Positions 32,193-41,850 of a DNA stretch of 64,000 nucleotides are shown piece after piece (positions within the stretch are counted from its first letter, which is position 1; the number at the start of each line of letters is the position of its first letter). The position numbers and the translations under genes are program-made. The stretch spans positions 248,001 through 312,000 of the forward strand of contig NZ_BAAAXV010000008.1 in NCBI RefSeq assembly GCF_039535785.1, read 5' to 3'. Below the pieces are notes generated by a model. That model was not told the origin of the DNA, searched no databases, and saw only the letters and a program-made list of their open reading frames with translations. This stretch comes from Nonomuraea helvata. Its GTDB lineage: Bacteria; Actinomycetota; Actinomycetes; Streptosporangiales; Streptosporangiaceae.

Positions 32193-34496
32193 TCACATGA
32201 CGGTGATCTCCGTGCCCAGACCGGCGGCCGGCGCCAGGTCGCCGGTCGCCGGCTCGTAGCGTGCCGGCGCATGGTCGACGCGGGCGAGGCGCAGGCGGGC
32301 GAGCCCGTTGAGCATCATCGCCTGCCCGAGGCTGTCGCCGGACGCATGCGCGCTGCGCAGGGCGATCTCGTGCGTGGTGCGCCATTCGTCGTAGCGGCCG
32401 CGGGTCTCGAACAGGTGCGTGGCGGCGGAGGCGAGTTCCCAGCACAGCTCGTACGCGCCCAGCGCCGCGCTCTGGCTGACCGCCGCCACGATGCCCGCTC
32501 GTTCGGAGTCCACCCAGGCGAGCGGGTCCCGTACGAGGCGTTCGGCTGTCTCAGAACCGGGCGACCAGAGGACGCTGCGGGCCCGCTGTACGGGGTGGTC
32601 TCCGCCGCACCACCGGAGGTGCGCCTGGCGGGTGAGGGCGAGCCAGGCGCTCAAGGCGCGTCGCACCGCGGCGAGACGTTCGTCCTCGGGCTCGTCGGCC
32701 TCGGCGCATTCTCGCGCGTACGCGCGCGTCAGGTCGTGGAAGCGGAAGCGCGTCTGCCCCGTCCGGTCACGGCCGGCGACGTCGAGGAGGCGGACGTCCA
32801 CCAGCTGCTCGATCAGGTCCTCGGCCTCGGTGTGCGGCAGGTCGAGCAGGGCGGCGGCGGCCCAGGCGGCGAAGTCGGGGGCCTCCAGCAGGCCGAGCAG
32901 GCGGAACAGCCTCCGTGCCGGCGGGTTCAGCTCCTGGAGGCCCACGGCGAGGCCGTCCCGGACCGACAGGGAGCCGTGGGTGAGCCGGCGTAGGCGGCCG
33001 CGGCTGTCGCTCAGCCTGGTGACCAGCTGGTCCAGCCCCCAATGCGGCCGGGCCGCGAGCTGGGCGCCGGCGATCCGTACCGCCAGCGGCAGGCCACCGC
33101 ACAACCGCACGAGCGTGCCGGCCTCGCCCGGGGCTCCGGCCGCCCGCTCGGGGCCGATGAGGCTCCGCAGGAGTTCGAGCGCCTCACCGGGCGGCATCAG
33201 CGGCAGATCGATCATCCGCGCCGCGGGCAGGGCGGTCAGGCGGCGCCTGCTGGTGATCAGGACCGCGCACCCCGGCGTGCCCGGCAGCAGCGGGGTGAGC
33301 TGTCCTTCGTCCGCCGCGTCGTCGAGCACCACCAGGTAGCGCCGGTTGGCCAGCCGGCCGCGGTACAGTTCCGCCCGCTCCTCCAGCCCCGCCGGGACGG
33401 CGGCGCCGTCGATCCCCAGCATGCGCAGGAGCCGGCCCAGCGCCTCCTCCGGGGCTGTGGGACGGTTGTCCTCGCCGCGCAGGGTGATGTACAGCTGCCC
33501 GTCGGGGAAGTCCCGCCGGAGGCGGTGGGCGACGTGGACGGCCAGGGCGGTCTTGCCCGCCCCCGCCTGGCCTGAGATCACGCACAGGGGCAACGTCGGC
33601 GTCGTCCTCACGGCGCCCTCGGACGCCGTCGCCCGCTGCCGGCCCGGGCAGAGCGCCTCGATCGCGGACGACAGCTCCGCTTGCCTGCCGGCGAAGTCGG
33701 CGATGTCCGGCGGCAACTGGCAGATGCCCCTGCCCTGCGGCCCGGACGTGATGGACGGCAGGTTGCCGCCGAGGATCATGGCCTGCAGGCGTTTGAGGTC
33801 CTCCCCGGGTTCGACGCCCAGCTCCTCCACGAGCACGTCGCGGGCCTGACGGTAGGCGTCCAGCGCCTTGTCCCGCTGCCCGGCGCGCGCGTACGCCAGC
33901 ATGAGGAGATACCACGTTCTCTCCCGCAGCGGCTGCTCGGTCAGCAGGCGGCGGAGATCACCGGTGACCTCTTGCGAGTGCCCCAGACGGAGTTTCAGCT
34001 CCGCGTAGTCGAGGCGCGCCTGCGTGCGCCACTCCTCCACCTCGGCGAGGCCGGCGAGCAGGTCGTCCCTCAGCGGGATGCCCTCGGCGGGCCGCCCGCG
34101 CCACAGCGCCAGCGCGTGCTTGAACCGCTCGACCGCGGACTCGGTCTCGCCCCTTTCGGCCTCCAGCCGGGCCAGCCGTACCTCCTGGTCGAACGTGAGC
34201 AGATCGACCTCCTCCGTTCCGGCCTGCAGCAGGTAGCCGGAGCCCTTGGTGAGGAGGCGGGTCCCCGTCGGCAGCGACTTTCGCAGCTGCCCGACGTACG
34301 TGTGCAGGTTGGAGACCGCCGAATGAGGAGGTTTGTCCCACAGTGCGGCGATCAGCCGGTCCTTGGACACCGTGGTGTTGACGTTGAGCAGCAGACTGGC
34401 CAGGACCACGCTCTGCTTGCCGCTCAACTCGATGGACTGCGTCCCGCCCACGCGGACGCATACCGGCCCCAAGATACCGAAGGTCACTTTAGTCAA
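32193..34496 (-). CDS. SARP-type regulator with STAND ATPase domain (AfsR-like), first copy
   Basis: A 767-residue regulator. Order: OmpR-like winged helix (KVTFGILGPVCVRVGGTQSI; LIAALWDKPPHSAVSNLHTY), bacterial transcriptional activator domain (LERAYxx-like helices, AYARAGQRDKALDAYRQARD), NB-ARC with Walker A CVISGQAGAGKTALAVHVAH and ENxxL-type RYLVVLDDAADEGQL, then a helical region without the long TPR tail of AfsR. The start is TTG 34496, with GGGAG seven bases upstream; GTG 34487 is an alternative. SARPs activate secondary metabolism, but no biosynthetic cluster is visible here. It is convergent with the ABC operon. Confidence 0.85.
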   Translation of the reverse strand: MTKVTFGILGPVCVRVGGTQSIELSGKQSVVLASLLLNVNTTVSKDRLIAALWDKPPHSAVSNLHTYVGQLRKSLPTGTRLLTKGSGYLLQAGTEEVDLLTFDQEVRLARLEAERGETESAVERFKHALALWRGRPAEGIPLRDDLLAGLAEVEEWRTQARLDYAELKLRLGHSQEVTGDLRRLLTEQPLRERTWYLLMLAYARAGQRDKALDAYRQARDVLVEELGVEPGEDLKRLQAMILGGNLPSITSGPQGRGICQLPPDIADFAGRQAELSSAIEALCPGRQRATASEGAVRTTPTLPLCVISGQAGAGKTALAVHVAHRLRRDFPDGQLYITLRGEDNRPTAPEEALGRLLRMLGIDGAAVPAGLEERAELYRGRLANRRYLVVLDDAADEGQLTPLLPGTPGCAVLITSRRRLTALPAARMIDLPLMPPGEALELLRSLIGPERAAGAPGEAGTLVRLCGGLPLAVRIAGAQLAARPHWGLDQLVTRLSDSRGRLRRLTHGSLSVRDGLAVGLQELNPPARRLFRLLGLLEAPDFAAWAAAALLDLPHTEAEDLIEQLVDVRLLDVAGRDRTGQTRFRFHDLTRAYARECAEADEPEDERLAAVRRALSAWLALTRQAHLRWCGGDHPVQRARSVLWSPGSETAERLVRDPLAWVDSERAGIVAAVSQSAALGAYELCWELASAATHLFETRGRYDEWRTTHEIALRSAHASGDSLGQAMMLNGLARLRLARVDHAPARYEPATGDLAPAAGLGTEITVM

Positions 34497-34619
34497 ACCG
34501 TGCTCCCGCTCGTGATCAACCCGAACAGCGACCGCTGGCCACCTTCCGGCACAGCCGCATACGGGGCGCATGCTCACAAGACGGCCGATATGCGGACACG
34601 ACGGGCCGCCGCGGGACGC

Positions 34620-37600
34620 TCAGAGTCCGGCGAGTACGCCGTGCTGCGCGGGCGCGCCGAGCTCGGCCAGCACCGCCTGCGCCCGCCGCCGGGCGGAACG
34701 GGCGCCGCGCGCGTTACCCGTCCGCTCGCGTGCCCGCCCCAGGACGATCAGCGCACGGGCCAGGTCGAGCCGCTGACCGGTGCGGGCCAAGGTGCGCACC
34801 GCCAGCTCGCACTGCCTGACGCACTGGTCGTACTCGCGCTCGCCGAGATCGGCGACGGCCAGCGCGATCCGCGCCCTGCCCACGCTCAGGACCCATCCCT
34901 GAGCCGCCCTGCGCAGCGCGGACCCGGCGTGGGCGCGGGCCTCCCGGTAGCGGCCCTCACGGGAGGCCAGCTCCGACAGAGCGAGCGCGGCCTCGACGCC
35001 GCCCTGGCGGTGACCGAGGTCCTCGGCCTGGCGCCAGGCGGCCCGTAGCCGGTCACCGGCCGGCTGCCCGAGGCAGAGCTCCGCGCGTGCCAGGCCGATG
35101 AGGGCGAGGACCTCATGACCGTGGTCCTCGATCTGTCTGGCCAGGGCGAGCATCTCCCTTCTGGCCAGCAGCGCCTGCAGGTGCCGCTCGGCGTCGGCGT
35201 GCACGGCGGCTATCCCCTCCAGCGCCGTCACCTGCCCGTACACCATCCCGGCCGACGAGCCGAGCCTCAGCGCGCGCCGCAGAATGGGCAGGGCCTCGCC
35301 GAGCCGCCCCTGCTCCTGCCGGACCATCCCGAGCCCGACCAGCGTCAGGGCGTGCAGCTCCTTGGGGCCGATCTCCTCGGCCATGACGATCGCCCGTTCC
35401 AGGCACTCCTCCGCGTCCGCCAGCTTCCCCAGCTGGCGCAGCATCACGCCGAGGTTGTTGACGCTGGAGGCCTGGCGCCCCCTGTCGCCGATCGACTCGT
35501 AGATCCGCAACGCGTGGCGCGTCTTGGTGACGGCCTGCCTGGACGAGCCGACCAGGGCGAGCGCCGTGCCTTCGGCGCGGAGGGCGTCCGCTTCGCCGCT
35601 TCGCCATCCGGCCTTGCGGCAGGAGGCTGTCGCGCGGCCCAGTTCCTCGGCCGAGAGCCGGTAGTCGCCGGTGCAGACGTGCGCCAGGCCGAGTGACAGG
35701 CGCATGGCGGCCTCGCCGAGCACGTCGCGGTCCCGCTGCGCGCTCGCGAGCCCGAGCCGGGTCAGGCGCAGCCAGACGGGCAGCCAGCGCTTGCGGTAGA
35801 GCACGGCGCGCATGGCATGCGCGAGCCGCCAGACGATCCCGTCCATCCGCAGTTCGGCGGCGTGCTCGATGGCCGCGGTGACGTTCACCCACTCGCTCGT
35901 GAGCCACGCGTCCGCGTCCTTGGGGGAGTCGAAGCGTACGGCGGGCGGCCCACTCTCGCCCGGTGCATCGTCGAGCAGGTCGACCGGGCGGGAGTAGGCC
36001 ACGTCCGCCACCGCGGCGACGCTGTGCAGGTAGAACTCCAGCAGGCGGAGGACGGCGGCGCGGTCGTCCTCCGTGGTGCCCGACTCGCGCGCGAACTCCG
36101 CCACCAGGTCGTGGCAGGTGTAGCGGCCCGCGCCCGTCTCGGTGGCCAGGTGGACCCGGGTGAGGGCGTTCAGCAGGGCTTCCGCCTCGGCGACGCCCAC
36201 GTCGGCGAGGGCCGCCGCCGCGCGGGTGGTGATGCCGTCACCGGGGACCAGGTTCATCAGGCGGAACATCCTGCGGGCCGCCGGGGAGAGCGCCTGGTAC
36301 GACAGCGACAGCGCCTGACGCACGGCCGCGCCCTCGTCCCCCTCGATGTGCAGCCCCGTCAGCCGTCCGTGCTCCGTCAGCTGCTTCACGTAGCCGGCGA
36401 TCGTCAGGTGCGGATGATCGGCCAGGCGGGCGCCGGCGACCCGGAGCGCGAGCGGCAGTTGCCCGCACAGGCGGACCAGTTCGGCGGCGGCGTCCGGTTC
36501 GGCGTCGATCCTGCCGCGGCCGGCGGTGCTCGCCAGGAGTTCAAGGGAGGACTCAGGAGGCAGGCCGTCCAGCGCGACGCGCTGCGCCCCCTCCAGCGCC
36601 ACCAGGCCGGTGAGCCGATCGCGGCTCGTGACGAGCGTCAGGCAGCTCGGCTCGCCAGGCAGCAGGGGCCGCACCTGCGCGGAGCCGGCCGCGTTGTCCA
36701 GCACGATGAGCATCCGGCGTCCGGCCAGCGACGATCGGTAGAGCGAGAGCTGCGCCTGCGGGTCCACCGGCACGTCCTGAGCCAGGTGCCCCAGGGCGAT
36801 GAGCAGCCGCGCGAGTGGATCTGCGGTGGCCGGGCCCTGGTCGAAGCCATGCAGGTCGAGGAAGAGCTGCCCGTCGGGGAACAGGTCCGCGTGTTCGTGC
36901 GCCCAGTGCAGCGCCAGGCTCGTCTTGCCGATGCCCGCGGGGCCGACGATGGCGACCGTTCTGGCCGCTCCCTCGCTGATCAGGGTGAGCCGGTCGAGCT
37001 CGGCCTGCCGGTCGAGCAGCCGGCCGGGAGCGAACGGCAGCTGGCGGGGCCTGGCCGGCGCCGCCGACGACTTCGCGCGCAGCAGCCGGCCGTGCAGCTC
37101 GCGGAGCGAAGGGGCCGGCTCCGTGCCGAGCTCCTCGCGCAGGTGGTCGCGGAGCCTGTGGTAGACGTCCAGGGCCTCGGCCGTCCTGCCGGTCTCGGCC
37201 AGGGCCCGCATGAGCTGAGCGTGCGGACGCTCTCTGGAGGGGTGGGCGACGACGACGGCCCGCAGTTCTGTGACGACCTCGGCCGGTCGCCCCTGGGCCA
37301 GCATCAGCTCCGCCCGCTCCTCGACCGCGGTGGCGTGCAGCTCCCGGAGCCGCGCGACCGCGGCCTCGGCGAACGGGTGGTCGATCTCCGGCAGCGGTGG
37401 GCCGCCCCACAGGGCGAGTGCCTTCTCATAGAGGGGCAGGGCGTACTCCGCGGTGGCGCGCCGCGCCTGACCCACGAGGTCGGCGAACACCTCGGAGTCA
37501 AGCTCGCCAGGTCCCACGTGGAGGATGTAGCCGCGATCGCTGGTGGTGATCAGCGCGCTGCCGCACGCGGCCCGCAGCTTGGCGATCAGCATGCGGATCC

Positions 37601-37793
37601 TGGAGCGGTACGTATCGGGTACGGCCTCGCCCCACAAGACGTCCGCCAGATAGTCGGCCGACACCGGGACGCCGGCGTTCAGCAGCAGCACCGCCAGCAC
37701 CGTCCGCTGCTGGGGCGGCAGCAGGATCTCCGTTGTCTCGATCATGACCTTCACGCCGCCCAAGATCCGGAAGCCGTGGGTCGTTCTCGACAT
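34620..37793 (-). CDS. SARP-NB-ARC-TPR regulator (AfsR type), second copy
   Basis: A 1057-residue AfsR-like protein. The DNA-binding domain (AVLLLNAGVPVSADYLADVL, TYRSRIRMLIAKLRAACG) is followed by the activator domain ending REELGTEPAPSLRELHGRLL, an NB-ARC ATPase with AIVGPAGIGKTSLALHWAHE and RRMLIVLDNAAGSAQVRPLL, and a long TPR region (DAEECLERAIVMAEEIGPKE; GRLGEALPILRRALRLGSSA). ATG 37793 lacks a ribosome site, so it may be leaderless. GGGACTTTAA just upstream (about 37799) resembles a DosR half site. It lies 123 bp upstream of the first SARP on the same strand, so the two may form a transcription unit. Confidence 0.88.
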   Translation of the reverse strand: MSRTTHGFRILGGVKVMIETTEILLPPQQRTVLAVLLLNAGVPVSADYLADVLWGEAVPDTYRSRIRMLIAKLRAACGSALITTSDRGYILHVGPGELDSEVFADLVGQARRATAEYALPLYEKALALWGGPPLPEIDHPFAEAAVARLRELHATAVEERAELMLAQGRPAEVVTELRAVVVAHPSRERPHAQLMRALAETGRTAEALDVYHRLRDHLREELGTEPAPSLRELHGRLLRAKSSAAPARPRQLPFAPGRLLDRQAELDRLTLISEGAARTVAIVGPAGIGKTSLALHWAHEHADLFPDGQLFLDLHGFDQGPATADPLARLLIALGHLAQDVPVDPQAQLSLYRSSLAGRRMLIVLDNAAGSAQVRPLLPGEPSCLTLVTSRDRLTGLVALEGAQRVALDGLPPESSLELLASTAGRGRIDAEPDAAAELVRLCGQLPLALRVAGARLADHPHLTIAGYVKQLTEHGRLTGLHIEGDEGAAVRQALSLSYQALSPAARRMFRLMNLVPGDGITTRAAAALADVGVAEAEALLNALTRVHLATETGAGRYTCHDLVAEFARESGTTEDDRAAVLRLLEFYLHSVAAVADVAYSRPVDLLDDAPGESGPPAVRFDSPKDADAWLTSEWVNVTAAIEHAAELRMDGIVWRLAHAMRAVLYRKRWLPVWLRLTRLGLASAQRDRDVLGEAAMRLSLGLAHVCTGDYRLSAEELGRATASCRKAGWRSGEADALRAEGTALALVGSSRQAVTKTRHALRIYESIGDRGRQASSVNNLGVMLRQLGKLADAEECLERAIVMAEEIGPKELHALTLVGLGMVRQEQGRLGEALPILRRALRLGSSAGMVYGQVTALEGIAAVHADAERHLQALLARREMLALARQIEDHGHEVLALIGLARAELCLGQPAGDRLRAAWRQAEDLGHRQGGVEAALALSELASREGRYREARAHAGSALRRAAQGWVLSVGRARIALAVADLGEREYDQCVRQCELAVRTLARTGQRLDLARALIVLGRARERTGNARGARSARRRAQAVLAELGAPAQHGVLAGL

Positions 37794-37956
37794 AACGGGA
37801 CTTTAAGCGATCATCAACCGCTCGGGTGGGCATTCAGGGAGGAAAGTCGGTCGCGGACCGCGCTGCTGGAGTGGATAGGCAGCTCGATGTCCCTGGCATC
37901 CGAGCGCCGCGGGGCCGATCCGACCCGAGAGGCAGGCGCTTCGGCCCTATCGGCAA

Positions 37957-37970
37957 AGGACGTTGGTCCT
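37957..37970. promoter_or_regulatory. Candidate DosR/DevR box upstream of the DUF305-CBS genes
   Basis: AGGACGTTGGTCCT keeps the GGAC-N4-GTCC core of the mycobacterial DosR motif (GGGACTWWAGTCCC). It lies about 100 bp before the DUF305 start and 164 bp before the divergent SARP, in a window that also encodes a DosR-like regulator. Confidence 0.5.
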
Positions 37971-38070
37971 GGTCATGAGGGTCCTGCGGCCCTGTCCCCG
38001 CACCGCGGCCCCCTTCAGTCTTGAAGGCAGCGGAAAGTGCAATCGGGGGAAAGAGCGTTGGGGGCCGGCC

Positions 38071-38721
38071 ATGAAACGGTCGACAGTGGCGAGGATCGCG
38101 GCCGGCTCGGCGCTGGCGACCGTGGCGGTGACCGGCGCCACCGTCGCGGCCACCGACGTGGTGCAGCAGGTCACACAGATCACGTCCGGGCAGCAGGGCG
38201 CCGCGCCGGTCGAGCGGGGCATGACGGCGCCTTACCGGCCCATGCGCGACGCGAACGTGAGCGATGAGGCCGACTACCTGGCCCGTATGATGGCCAACCA
38301 TCACGAGGCGGTGGCGGCGGCCCGGCAGCTGCAGCGCTCGGACCGGCCCAGGATGCGTGCGCTCGGGGCCTCGATCACGAAGACGCAGAGCGCCGAGCTC
38401 GGCACGCTGAAGGCCTGGCTGGACCAGTGGTATCCGGGCCGTTCGGGCACGGAGACCGGCTACCCCCCGATGATCCGCGATCTGTCCAGGCTGTCGGGCG
38501 ACGCGCTGGACGAGGCGTTCCTGTGTGACATGACCGACCACCAGATGGCGGGGGTCGTGATGTCCCAGCAGTTGCTGACGTCCGGGCGGGCCCGGCATCA
38601 GGAGGTCGCCGCGTTCGCTGTCAGGGCGCGCGATGCCCAGCGTGCCGAGGTTTTCCGGATGCAGCGGGACCTGGCCGACCGGTTCGGCGGCTGGGCCATG
38701 CCCTGCGAGATGCAGAGCTGA
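38071..38721 (+). CDS. DUF305 exported protein, second copy
   Basis: A 216-residue protein with a signal or anchor segment (STVARIAAGSALATVAVTGA). Metal-motif regions read LARMMANHHEAVAAARQLQR and LCDMTDHQMAGVVMSQQLLT; the second has lost one of the paired His residues of HHDGAI. No lipobox, unlike the copy at 18342. ATG 38071 has a G-rich stretch but no clean ribosome site. A CBS-BON gene follows by 15 bp; in actinomycetes this pair sits in DosR-type dormancy loci. A DosR-like box precedes it. Confidence 0.8.
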   Translation: MKRSTVARIAAGSALATVAVTGATVAATDVVQQVTQITSGQQGAAPVERGMTAPYRPMRDANVSDEADYLARMMANHHEAVAAARQLQRSDRPRMRALGASITKTQSAELGTLKAWLDQWYPGRSGTETGYPPMIRDLSRLSGDALDEAFLCDMTDHQMAGVVMSQQLLTSGRARHQEVAAFAVRARDAQRAEVFRMQRDLADRFGGWAMPCEMQS

Positions 38722-38736
38722 GCCGAGGAGGATGTC

Positions 38737-39393
38737 ATGTCGGTCGAGGTCAAAGATGTCATGGGCCGGGTGGCCATCGCCGTGCTGATGGATGCCTCGT
38801 TCGTGGAGATCGTGGAGGCGATGGGGCGGTTCGCGGTGGGTGCGGTCACGGTGATCGACGGGGATCGGCGGCCCGTGGGTGTGGTGTCCGAGGACGATCT
38901 TCTGCTCAAGGAGACCGACACGGTACGGCACTGCGTGTCGATGTACGAGTCGGGCAGGGAGCGGCAGGAGCATCAGAAGGCGGCGGGTGTGACGGCGGCT
39001 GAGCTCATGAGCTCGCCGGCGATCACGGTCACGCCGGGCACGTTGGTGCGGGAGGCGGCCCGGCTGATGCACGTCAGGCGCATCAGGCAGCTGCCGGTGG
39101 TCGACGAGGTCTCGGGGCGGATCGTCGGCACGCTGCACCAGCGTGACGTGCTGCGGGTCTTCATCCGTCCGGTGGGTGAGCTGGAGGCGGAGGTCAGGCA
39201 GGTGCTTCCGGACCCGGAGGCGTTCGCCGTCGAGATCGACCAGGGCGTGGTGACGGTCAGCGGCGCGGTGGAGTGGAGATCACAGGCCATCGCCTTGGCG
39301 GAACGGATCCGGGCGGTCGAGGGCGTCGTGGACGTGAGGTCCGTGGTGACCTTCGACAAGGACGATCTCCTGAGCGCCCCCTCGGGAACGTAG
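38737..39393 (+). CDS. CBS-pair plus BON-domain protein
   Basis: A 218-residue cytosolic protein: two CBS motifs (MGRFAVGAVTVIDGDRRPVG with GVVSEDDLLL; LMHVRRIRQLPVVDEVSGRI with GTLHQRDVLR) followed by a BON domain (AFAVEIDQGVVTVSGAVEWR ... VEGVVDVRSVVTF). CBS pairs bind adenine nucleotides and sense energy charge. Such proteins are typical members of hypoxia/dormancy regulons. It shares an operon with DUF305 and has GAGGAGG before the start. Confidence 0.9.
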   Translation: MSVEVKDVMGRVAIAVLMDASFVEIVEAMGRFAVGAVTVIDGDRRPVGVVSEDDLLLKETDTVRHCVSMYESGRERQEHQKAAGVTAAELMSSPAITVTPGTLVREAARLMHVRRIRQLPVVDEVSGRIVGTLHQRDVLRVFIRPVGELEAEVRQVLPDPEAFAVEIDQGVVTVSGAVEWRSQAIALAERIRAVEGVVDVRSVVTFDKDDLLSAPSGT

Positions 39394-39410
39394 GCGCCGC
39401 CGGCCCGGTG

Positions 39411-40052
39411 TCACTTCTGGCGGCCGTCCCGCAACCGCGCCGCCAGGGCCGCCGCCTGGGTGCGGCGCTGCATGTTGAGCTTGGCCAGCAGGTTGGACAC
39501 GTAGTTCTTGACCGTCTTCTCCGCCAGGAACATCCGCTCGCCGATCTGCCGGTTGGTCAGCCCCTCGCCGATCAGGTCGAGAATGTGCTTTTCCTGCTCC
39601 GACAGCGTGGCGAGCGGGTCCTTCCTGGCCGCCTGGTCGCGCAGGCGCTGCAGCATGGCGGCGGTGGTCTGCGGGTCGAGCAGCGACTGGCCCGAGGCGA
39701 CCGTGCGTACCGCGTCGACCAGGTCGGAGCCGTGGATCTGCTTGAGCACGTAGCCGGAGGCGCCGGCCATCACCGCGTCGAACAGCGCGTCGTCGTCCGC
39801 GAACGAGGTCAGCATCAGGCACGCGAGCCCCGGCATCCGGGAGCGGGCCTCCCGGCACACGTCCACGCCGCTGCCGTCCGGCAGGCGCACGTCCAGGATC
39901 GCCACGTCGGGCCGCAACGCGGGGAGACGGGCGATCGCCGACTCGGCCGTGCCGGCCTCGCCGATCACCTCGATGTCCTCCTCGGCCCCCAGCAGCGCCG
40001 CGACACCCCGTCGCACGACCTCATGGTCGTCGACGAGGAACACACGAATCAT
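39411..40052 (-). CDS. devR: DosR/DevR-like response regulator
   Basis: A 213-residue NarL-family regulator. The receiver has D8/D9, phospho-acceptor D54 (AILDVRLPDG), T82 and K104, the same numbering as Mycobacterium tuberculosis DosR. The C-terminal HTH is EGLTNRQIGERMFLAEKTVK then NYVSNLLAKL, very close to the DosR recognition helix (KTVKNYVS). It is divergent from the DevS-like kinase at 40123, its presumed partner. ATG 40052 lies in an AATCATATGTAC context. It probably controls the box at 37957. Confidence 0.88.
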   Translation of the reverse strand: MIRVFLVDDHEVVRRGVAALLGAEEDIEVIGEAGTAESAIARLPALRPDVAILDVRLPDGSGVDVCREARSRMPGLACLMLTSFADDDALFDAVMAGASGYVLKQIHGSDLVDAVRTVASGQSLLDPQTTAAMLQRLRDQAARKDPLATLSEQEKHILDLIGEGLTNRQIGERMFLAEKTVKNYVSNLLAKLNMQRRTQAAALAARLRDGRQK

Positions 40053-40122
40053 ATGTACGACGCTATCCGACCCAGGCACCGGAGATGGGCATCGCCGCAG
40101 GTCAGGTGCGACACTGAGAGAT

Positions 40123-41829
40123 GTGGAGAGCGAGCGTCACCCGTTGATGCCGCAGATGCGGCTCGATGAGCTGCTGGCCGAGCTGCAGATGCGGCTCAAT
40201 GCCGTGCTGGCCACGCGGGACCGGGTGCACGCGCTGCTCGAGGCGATCGTGACGGTGGGCGGCGAGCTCAGCCTGGAGGCCGTGCTGCGCCGCATCACGG
40301 AGACCGCGACGAAGCTGGTGGACGCCAGCTACGGTGCGCTCGGCGTGATCGGCAAGGAGAACACGCTCATCCAGTTCATCCCGGTGGGGCTGACCGAGGA
40401 GGAGATCGCCAGGATCGAGCACTGGCCGCGCGGCCTGGGCCTGATCGGCATGCTGATCAAGGATGCGCGGCCGCTCAGGTGCGGCCGCATCGCCGAACAT
40501 TCGGAGTCGTACGGCTTCCCGCAGGGCCATCCGCCCATGGGCTCCTTCCTCGGCGTCCCGATCCGGGTGCGGGAAGAGGTTTTCGGAAACCTTTACCTGA
40601 CCGAGAAGCGCGGCGGCGGCGAGTTCGACGAGGAGGACGAGGCCATCGTGATAGCGCTGGCCTCCGCTGCCGGTGTCGCCGTGGACAACGCCCGTCTGTA
40701 CGAGGAGTCGCGGCGGCGTGAGACCTGGCTGCAGGCGTCGTCCGACGTGAGCACGAGCCTGCTGTCCGGTGCCGACCAGGACCAGGTGGTGAACCTGGTG
40801 GCGACCTGCGCCCGCGAGATGACCGACGCGGACCTGGTCGAGGTGCTCATGCCCGAGCCGTCGAGGCAGTCGCTGATCGTGGAGTTCGCGGCGGGCGAGG
40901 GCGCGGAGGAGCTGTTCGGCGCCGTCTTCGTGGTGTCGGAGACGCTCGCGGGCCATGTGTTCACCGAGGGCGAGCCGATGTCCGACGCGGACATGCAGAG
41001 CGCCCCGCGTCCCGGATCGCCGCTGCGGCGGCTGGGGTACGGGCCGGTGCTGATGGTGCCGTTCGGGAACGTGTCGAGCGTGCGCGGGGTGCTGGTGCTG
41101 GCCAAGCGGACCGGGCGGTTGCCGTTCAGCGACGCGGATCAGCAGATGCTGCAGGCGTTCGCCTGCCAGGCGGCGATCGCGTTGGAGCTGGCCGACGCGC
41201 GCCGGGACGCCGAACGGCTGGGCCTGCTGGAGGACCGCGACCGCATCGCCCGAGATCTGCACGACGTGGTCATCCAGCGCCTGTTCGCGACGGCGATGAC
41301 GCTGATGAGCACGATCCGGCTGGTGGAGCGGCCGGAGGCGGCCAAACGGGTCCAGCACGCGATCGACGAGCTGGACGAGACGATCCGGCAGATCCGTTCG
41401 TCCATCTTCGCGCTGCAGGGCTCCGCCCAGGCCGCAGCCAGCCTGCGCGGGCAGATCGTGGCGCTCGTGGAGGGCGCCGCCGGCCACCTGGGATTCATGC
41501 CGGGCCTGCGCATGGAAGGGCAGATCGATACCCTGGTGCCCGAGCCGGTCGCCGAGCACCTGCTGGCCGTCCTGCGCGAGGCCCTGTCCAACGTGGTCCG
41601 CCATTCCCGCGCGACCCGCGCCGACGTTCTCGTCCAGGCCGCCGATGCCGAACTCGTCCTCATGGTCACGGACAACGGCGTCGGCCTGGGAGAGACCGGA
41701 CGCCGCAGCGGCCTGCGCAACGTGGAGGACCGGGCCGCCTGCTTGGGCGGCACCGCGGGGTTCGCCGTCTCCGAACAGGGCGGCACCCGGCTGTGCTGGC
41801 AGGTCCCCCTTGTGAGGCCGGCGCTGTGA
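40123..41829 (+). CDS. devS: DevS/DosS-like GAF-GAF sensor histidine kinase
   Basis: A 568-residue soluble kinase. GAF-A (about 55-190) contains GFPQGHPPMGSFLGVPIRVR; its His136 aligns with the HHPPM segment that carries the heme ligand (His149) of mycobacterial DevS, so heme-based sensing of O2/NO/CO is plausible. GAF-B follows (ATCAREMTDADLVEVLMPEP). The HisKA_3 phospho-His is H380 in RIARDLHDVVIQRL, and the ATPase domain has EALSNVVRHSRAT and VTDNGVGLGETGRRSGLRNV. GTG 40123 is chosen; ATG 40147 is possible. A 14-bp tandem repeat covers its stop. Confidence 0.87.
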   Translation: MESERHPLMPQMRLDELLAELQMRLNAVLATRDRVHALLEAIVTVGGELSLEAVLRRITETATKLVDASYGALGVIGKENTLIQFIPVGLTEEEIARIEHWPRGLGLIGMLIKDARPLRCGRIAEHSESYGFPQGHPPMGSFLGVPIRVREEVFGNLYLTEKRGGGEFDEEDEAIVIALASAAGVAVDNARLYEESRRRETWLQASSDVSTSLLSGADQDQVVNLVATCAREMTDADLVEVLMPEPSRQSLIVEFAAGEGAEELFGAVFVVSETLAGHVFTEGEPMSDADMQSAPRPGSPLRRLGYGPVLMVPFGNVSSVRGVLVLAKRTGRLPFSDADQQMLQAFACQAAIALELADARRDAERLGLLEDRDRIARDLHDVVIQRLFATAMTLMSTIRLVERPEAAKRVQHAIDELDETIRQIRSSIFALQGSAQAAASLRGQIVALVEGAAGHLGFMPGLRMEGQIDTLVPEPVAEHLLAVLREALSNVVRHSRATRADVLVQAADAELVLMVTDNGVGLGETGRRSGLRNVEDRAACLGGTAGFAVSEQGGTRLCWQVPLVRPAL

Positions 41830-41850
41830 GGCCGGCGCTGTGAGGCCGGC
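41812..41850. repeat. Three 14-bp tandem copies spanning the kinase stop
   Basis: GTGAGGCCGGCGCT at 41812, 41826 and (partial, 11 bp) 41840. The first copy ends the kinase in VRPAL and its stop comes from the second. A 14-bp unit is not a codon multiple, so gain or loss of a unit changes the C-terminus. Confidence 0.8.
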
